From NCBI GenBank assembly GCA_030144725.1, contig JASKMD010000005.1, forward strand, positions 62,001 through 126,000: a stretch of 64,000 nt of DNA, written 5' to 3'. The position numbers and the translations under genes were made by a program. The first letter of the stretch is position 1; each line of letters starts with the position of its first letter. The DNA is from Haematococcus lacustris. Taxonomy: Eukaryota; Chlorophyta; Chlorophyceae; Chlamydomonadales; Haematococcaceae. The notes under the pieces are model-generated. The model was not told the origin of the DNA. It saw only the letters and a list, made by a program, of their open reading frames with translations, and made no database searches. Shown here one piece after another: positions 58,701-64,000 of the stretch.

Positions 58701-61700
58701 AGCTGTCTGTATGCTTGGCTGAGCACCAAGATGCTCATGCTTCACCCTTCTCCTGCGATCGCATCACATGCTGACTGGCTGCATGCTCCATGTTGTGTTG
58801 TGTTGCTGCAGGGGCGTGACATGGGCTTTGCGAGCATCCTGGGATTCGAGAGCAAGATCAGCGCAGGCAATGCCCAGGTCTTTCTGTCGAGGGAGATGGC
58901 ACGCCTCACCTCCCGCTTGGTGCGTGGCTGAAGACATGGCTGGAGAGCCTGGCTTGGCTTGGCCTGGCCTGGCCTGCTGACACGCCCTGCTAGCCTACTA
59001 GAACCTGCCACTGATGACGTCACCGATGATGGCACCACCTGAACCTCGTCCTGTTGCTGTCATGATCACCGTCACCATCATGACTTTCAGCCCCATGGCC
59101 CACACCCACACCAACACCATCACCATTCTCAGCACCATGACCAACACCAACACTTGCATGAGCATGTGCCCAGCTGTGGCTGCCAACCCTGAGACCTGGC
59201 TGGCCTGTCCTCCCGCTGCCCGCAGGACATCTTTCGCCTGCTGCACTTCTACCACTCGGGCCTGGGCTACTTCACCACAGCCCTGCTCACCATGGCAGCG
59301 CTCAAGCTTCAGGTGCGCACCCGGACGCCATGCATTCACATGCAGCACCACACTCTGTTCCTGTCCAGGTCGCACAACCCAAAGCCTGCATCAATCTGCG
59401 GTGCACTCCCACCATACTGGTCATCAGCCCAGCCATCTTTAGGTCAACATGTCGCTTGACATGGCTGATGTGCTTGCTTTCAATTGTCGGGTGCAGGTGC
59501 TGTGCTTGGTGGTAATCCCGCTCGCCGGCGTGGCAATGCTGCCTCAGCCAGACGGCAGCCAGGTTGCCACCGTGAGCGGTGCATCGTTTGCTATCCTCGC
59601 AGGCAAGAGAAGGCCAGCGGTACACATGCTTATTTTTGCCTGGCTGTTGAGCCTGCTGCCATCTGACTTGCATGATGGTGGGTACTGGAGGGCAGGGTTA
59701 AAGCCTGCACTGTTAAACATGCATGGCCGCAGGTCTGATAGCAAACCTGCCGTGGGTGGCTCAGAACCTGCTGGATGCTGGGTTATTGGCAACTGTGACC
59801 ACCTGGGTCAAGCAGTTCCTCGCGGGCAGCATGGCCTTCTATGGCTTCAGGTGTGTGCAGCGTGCTTTGCCGTCAATGCATGGCTCTTGCCCATGCCAGC
59901 ATGTACTGCGCACAACATGGGGCATGGATGCTCCCAGCCATACAATCAAGGGGTCCAAGTGGCAACGCACCTCGTACATACCCCTCTTGCTACGTTTCAG
60001 CCCCATTGATTGCCCTGCCGCCCCGCCAACAGCAGCCGCACCACTGCGCATCTGCAGGATGCAAACCACCGCCTGGCATTTCTTCTCGGGCGTCACCTAC
60101 CCTGGCAGCGCGGCGTACGTGGCGACCGGTCGCGGCTTTGCGCTGCTGCCCGTGTCATTCAACACGCTGTACGGGCAGTACGGTCGATCACACCTGCTGC
60201 CTGGTGCAGAGCTGGCCGCGCTGTTGTGCTCTGCCGGGATCCTCCTCGCTCAGGTAGCTGACCCTGGCCCGAGGCCTGCTGGGGATTCTGCTCCGTCTCC
60301 TGTCATGACACGACGCACCGCCCCTCCTGTCATTGCCTTCGTCACCAACACTCTTGATTTGCCTGTTGTCTTTCAACCAGCGCTGCCACCATCTAGCTGA
60401 TGACATTTGCCAGCTTTGTGGTCTGCTGTGCTTGCTCCCTGTCCCCTCTCCCTCTTGTCTTGGAGTATTGCTTGGCTCATCACTGGGACGTCTCTTAAAC
60501 ACCTGCTCGCATGTGCTTGCTCGCAGGCCGGCTTCAGCCTGGCTGGCATTGCCGCCTTGACGTGGCCACTGTGGATGCAATGCTTCTGCATGCTGTTCGC
60601 GCCCTTCTGGTTCAGCCCTCAGGTGAGACCTAGCCATTGCCCAGGCCACGCCATGCCCATCATGCCCGTTTTTGCACCGTATTGCATATCCTGGTCACAC
60701 CCTGCCTGGTCACACCCTGCCCTGGCCACACCCAGCCTGGCCACACCCTGCCTGGTCTCACCCTGCCTGGCCATGCCCTGACCACAGGCGTTCCAGTGGG
60801 ACAAGGTGCACCAGGACTGGGGCGCATGGCGGCGCTGGGTGCTGGGCCGTGAGCCAGACCCAGTTATGGGTTCCTGGTCCACATGGAACCGGTGAGCTGG
60901 GGAGGGGCTTGGGCGGGGCTGTGGCTTTGCGGGGCTGCCCACCTTGCTTGAGACATCCAAAACAGCCAGTTACTTACCACTGGCAGGGAGGGTGGCTTCT
61001 GTTGCCTGGGCTTCAGCCGCTGGTGTCTTCACAGCCCTTAGCTTTGATGCTGCAGGCACCACCACACCTTGCTGCTGCCTCTGCCCTGCCCGCAGCAACA
61101 CCCTGGCCAGCACCCGCAACTGGCAGGGCCAGCACACGGGCATGCTGGGGACCGCAGTCCTAGGCCTCATTGTTGATGCTGGTCCCCCTGCCCTGCTGGC
61201 CGGCATGGCAGCGGTGCGGCTGCTGCTGCTGCAGCCATACGCCGCAGCCATGCTGGGAGGCACACTGCTGCTGTGGCTGGTGCTGGGCTTCATGGCAGCC
61301 ATGCGCGCTTTCCGCCTACACTATGGTGGGTTCATGCCAGCAAGGATTCTTCCTCAGCAGATCGGGTTGCGCTGACCCTACTTGAGTGAGACTAGCTGGC
61401 TACCAGGTTGGGTACATGCATGCATTGTGACATGCGACTGCGGAGCACCACATGTCCAGCTCTGCCCTCATACTATCCGCAGGCAAGGAGCGCTCCTGGC
61501 AGCGGGCCAAAGTGGTGTGCATCTTCCTAATGTTCGTCGTGTGCATCGCGCACATCGTGGCTATGGCCATCTGGTTGAAGACCACAGGCTTGTCGCCAGT
61601 ACTCACTACCCTGCTGCTTCATGTCTGCCTCATCCTCACGGTGAGCGTTGGCCGGCCATGGCCTTGACGGGCTGCTAGACAATGCTGCTTTCCCAACCAC

Positions 61701-63457
61701 CAGCATTGGCGCAGCGCATGCTGAGCTGCACAGCCCACTGCCTGCAGGCTCATCGCTTCGCGCTCCACATGCTGCCTGCCCTGCGCTGGGCCTGGCTTGT
61801 TGACGGAGGCTTTTGGCTGGAGGACGCTGCAGTGGGCGGGGTGCTGCTGAGTGTGGTGTCACTGCTGACGCTGGGCGGCTTGGTGACCAAGGTGCAGCAA
61901 GTGCTGCTCACCAACCTGAAGTATGCAAGGTGAGGGGTGTACTGATCACTTAGCTGTTTGATTGACTACTTTCTAGTTTGTGGTCAAGGAACAAAACAAG
62001 CCACCAGTCTTCGAGGGTGCGGCTGATGAAGCTACAGTGAGGTTGTAGCTAAGTGGTTACCTAGGGGCAACACATATCGCGATGGCTGGTGTGCATTTGT
62101 GTGGCGCAGGTGTGTTCGCGAAGGTCGACTGACGCACGCAATGCTGAAGAGCAACAAGGGCGGGCTGACGAAGCTGGCTCGACCAGCAGGTGGACCGGGT
62201 GGCCGTGGCCCTGGTGGCACTGGGCCCAGCGGACCTGGGGCAGTGAGCACGACGGTCAGCCGCGCTGGTGGAGGCAGCTCCATGCTGCTGTCTGGCCGTG
62301 CGACTGAGCTGGTTAAGCCGGCAGACGAGGCGCTTTCAGCTACAGCTCTCCAGCCAAACGGATTTGAATCCGCGGTTGCCTTGGGAAGGCAGCGGCTTGA
62401 CGTGGAGGGCAGCAGGCTCTCCGCCCCAGTTTCTGTCGCACACACCTCACGTCCCTCAGCCACCAGCACCCAACAGGCCACGGCGGGGGCAACAGGCGCT
62501 GCGGGCGACGTCGAGGATAGCCCACCATACATCCCTGCCTATGACGACTCGGACAACGAGCTGCATGAGGACCTCGCGGCAGAGATGGATGCTGCCATTG
62601 AAGAGGCAGAGCGGGGAGCACGTCGTGCGGAGACCATGAAGCCAGTCGGTAGCCTAGCCAAAATGCTGACCATGAAGCGGGGAAGCCTGCGAAGCATTAT
62701 GTGGGGTGCGGCAGAGCCAGCCACTGTGGCACTGGGAAGCGACGCAGAGGAGAGCGCGGCCGCTACTACCACAGCAGCGAACAAAGACAAGACGGTGGAC
62801 TGGCTGCGGTCTCGGCTGAATGCGGATTGGGGCACGAGGGACGCACAGCAGGAAGTGCAGGAGGGGCAACCCCTGGCACTGCCAGGCAGCCTCGCTGAGA
62901 ACAGTAGCTCTCGACTGGGCACTTTGGGTCGCCGCAGCAGGCCGCATGCCCTAAGCCGCATCGTGGCCAGCCTGGGCCAGCTGGGCGCGACGCTGCCCCG
63001 TGCATCCCAACCAGCATCCCCAGCGACTCAACGCACATCAGGAACCGCTGCAGACATGCAGTTGGCGCTGCCTCCAGCAGGACAAGGCTGGACGTCGGGT
63101 AATGTTATGACTCTTTCCGGGGCACACTCCAATCTCATTCGCCGAAGCTCCGGTGCGCACAGCCCCAGGTCCCGAGCAGCAGAAGGCGCTGAGAATGGCG
63201 AGCTGGTGCATACCTCAAGCTTTCTGCGCACGGTGGCGGCGTCAGTCAGTCGGCTGGGGTCTGCCTCAGCACGGCAGAACGCCAGCACGAGCCAGACGGA
63301 CCCTGCGCCAAGTGTGCAGCACAGCAGGCCGACTGCTGAAGCTACAGAGACCGACAACAGCCCCAGCGTGCTGTTCGTGCGCCAGGGAGGGCCGGGCAGC
63401 GCTGTGCACCGCAACCGCCTGTTCGGTGACAGCGCGGCGCATCTGCCCCAACCATAG
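44401..63457 (+). CDS. Callose synthase (1,3-beta-glucan synthase, GSL/FKS1 family, GT48)
   Basis: A 38-exon model (exon positions are in the four region entries that follow) is in phase throughout and gives about 3,062 residues; plant callose synthases have about 1,950. The enzyme makes 1,3-beta-glucan from UDP-glucose at the plasma membrane (family knowledge). Order: CGFQACN and EGANLRHMGEVLWFL of the N-terminal cytosolic part, GYDDVNESL, a first set of membrane helices, a large cytosolic domain with LTPLYHEDV, RTVKGMECYQRAL, ILGEGKPENQNHAVIF, IDMNQDNRLSEALKMR, RLHYGHPDVFNR, GGLSKATRTLHVSEDVFSG and VGKGRDMGF, then a second set of helices including ATGRGFALLPVSF. All these match conserved GT48 blocks. 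Extra length lies in a proline-rich insertion and a long C-terminal tail. The first exon (start 44401) is inferred from phase and a weak match. Confidence 0.9.
50762..52216 (+). other. Callose synthase exon 13: long Pro/Ala/Thr/Gln-rich insertion
   Basis: One 1,455-base exon. The first 350 or so codons are low complexity, rich in Pro, Ala, Ser, Thr and Gln, with no match to plant callose synthases that I recall. The last part returns to family sequence (NAFVRTARQWRAFAVAWTAL, then DDLRQSDLLSDGE). The insertion sits in the cytosolic loop after the first helix cluster. Confidence 0.75.
55647..55711 (+). repeat. (CTG)n tract in a callose synthase intron
   Basis: About 22 pure CTG units in intron 55557-55743, ending some 30 bases before the acceptor. 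Confidence 0.95.
56958..57814 (+). pseudogene. pogo/Tigger-like (CENP-B DNA-binding) transposase relic in a callose synthase intron
   Basis: The frame at 56958-57430 has a psq-type helix-turn-helix (MAAVAREHCVPYATLRRVIK) and a CENP-B-type second helix-turn-helix (LSAVEEEQLRDLVVRG, then FKGEAPGKKWRQGFMRHL). The DDE catalytic part that should follow is missing. Instead an AT-rich join (57430-57500) leads to a tail-like frame, NGFHPLDKDNMLAAAAASME (57524 onward). The relic has the same orientation as the host gene and lies wholly within intron 56598-58412. Confidence 0.65.
59226..63457 (+). other. Callose synthase exons 29-38: C-terminal helices and long tail
   Basis: Exons 59226-59312, 59497-59602, 59733-59850, 60058-60253, 60527-60622, 60788-60891, 61096-61325, 61483-61640, 61748-61929 and 62110-63457 (TAG). 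Helix-like stretches include VLCLVVIPLAGVAML, LAALLCSAGILLAQAGFSLA, MLGGTLLLWLVLGFMAAM, VVCIFLMFVVCIAHIVAMAI and GGVLLSVVSLLTLGGL. GRGFALLPVSFNTLYGQYGR and the W-rich block AFQWDKVHQDWGAWRRW match the family. Exon 38 adds about 448 residues, rich in Ser, Ala, Gly and Arg with an acidic helix-like part (ELHEDLAAEMDAAIEEAERG), which plant enzymes lack. Intron 59603-59732 appears to use a GC donor. Confidence 0.85.
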
Positions 63458-63828
63458 CCCACGGTCACGGATACTGAGTGTGAACTTAAGCCACACGACG
63501 AAACAAGAAAGGAAACAGAAATCTACGCAAAGCGTTGCGTGATAGGGCTAAACTCGCCCCCATTAGTTTGCCCTTCTCCCCTAGAGCATATCACTGCGTC
63601 TGGCTGGGTACCCGTGACCTTGGCAACTACTCACCCTTCAGAGCGGAGGGAGGGGGTACTGGCCTCTGCCCTTGCGGGATCACGATGAACTAAAGTGTTG
63701 TAAGGGCATGTTAACACTGCTATAGGAAATGGAGGGGTGCGTTGTTACGAGTATGGTTCTAGGTATGGTTCTGCCGTGCACCATGTGCCTACCACCACCA
63801 CCTCCCAATCTCTACACCCACTCCCAGC
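63458..63828. other. Callose synthase 3' flank
   Basis: No coding sequence seen. TGTAA at 63699-63703 is a polyadenylation candidate 242 bases after the stop. GTATGGTTCT is doubled at 63752-63773. Confidence 0.5.
63699..63703 (+). terminator. TGTAA polyadenylation motif, callose synthase
   Basis: Matches the volvocine algal signal and lies at a reasonable distance (242 bases) from the stop at 63457. Confidence 0.5.
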
Positions 63829-64000
63829 CCGCCCCGCCCCGCCCCGCCCCGCCCCGCCCCGCCCCGCCCCGCCCCGCCCCGCCCCGCCCCGCCCCGCCCC
63901 GCCCCGCCCCGCCCCGCCCCGCCCCGCCCCGCCCCGCCCCGCCCCGCCCCGCCCCGCCCCGCCCCGCCCCGCCCCGCCCCGCCCCGCCCCGCCCCGCCCC
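63829..64000 (+). repeat. (CCCCG)n pentanucleotide array running off the window
   Basis: At least 34 perfect copies of GCCCC. The array is cut by the window edge, so its full length is unknown. Confidence 0.95.

Larger units (their letters stand above)
52348..58919 (+). other. Callose synthase exons 14-28: cytosolic glucan synthase core
   Basis: Exons 52348-52507, 52713-52805, 52946-53337, 53579-53651, 53881-54098, 54213-54320, 54472-54667, 54818-55117, 55296-55364, 55512-55556, 55744-55878, 56095-56179, 56512-56597, 58413-58529 and 58812-58919. This part holds the best conserved GT48 motifs. The join 56179/56512 gives EYAFSS then VIQRCM before RLHYGHPDVF, as in plant enzymes. Intron 56598-58412 is 1.8 kb, far longer than its neighbours, because of a transposon relic. 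Confidence 0.88.

Overview
The window is nuclear DNA of a green alga (Chlorophyta). Six intron-rich genes all lie on the + strand. They show GC-rich codons, many short GT-AG introns, donors often of the form GTGAG or GTGCG, hydroxyproline-type (Ser-Pro)n wall protein, TGTAA motifs 3' of two genes, and CAG/CTG and GC-rich microsatellites in most introns. A volvocalean alga, perhaps close to Haematococcus, is my best guess; the short CCCTAA (TTAGGG-type) tracts fit that but do not prove it. No prokaryotic, organellar or CRISPR-type locus was seen.

Layout. 1-4228: RNA-binding protein with one RRM, an Arg/Glu/Asp-rich stretch and a Met/Gly/Pro-rich tail; its 5' end may lie outside the window. About 5294-12632: extracellular matrix protein with three fasciclin (FAS1) domains separated by proline-rich linkers, one about 540 residues long. 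12.7-23.4 kb: a mobile-element island. It holds duplicated 3' ends of a LINE, a 74-bp satellite, a hAT transposase relic, GT-rich and palindromic arrays, and a LINE with endonuclease and reverse transcriptase. That LINE is interrupted by a 693-bp insertion with 14-bp direct repeats, which carries the C-terminus of a TnpB/Fanzor-like protein. 23447-30829: a RING protein with two RanBP2-type zinc fingers and a Pumilio-like helical middle. 31537-34453: a PP2C phosphatase. 35.4-36.2 kb: a second TnpB/Fanzor-like relic. 37155-43167: a PRMT10-type arginine methyltransferase. 44401-63457: a 38-exon callose synthase (1,3-beta-glucan synthase) of about 3,060 residues with a pogo/CENP-B-like transposon relic in one intron. 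A CCCCG pentamer array runs off the right edge.

Exon models were built by hand. I matched GT-AG (twice GC-AG) sites, tracked codon phase across every junction, and compared the result with remembered family motifs. The RRM, RING, PP2C, PRMT10 and callose synthase models each sum to a multiple of three without internal stops. The FAS1 model needs one base removed from a poly-C run. First exons are the least certain part of every model. The genes show no operon-like link: two concern the wall or matrix (FAS1 protein, callose synthase), two RNA or protein turnover (RRM, RING/PUF-like) and two signalling or modification (PP2C, PRMT10).
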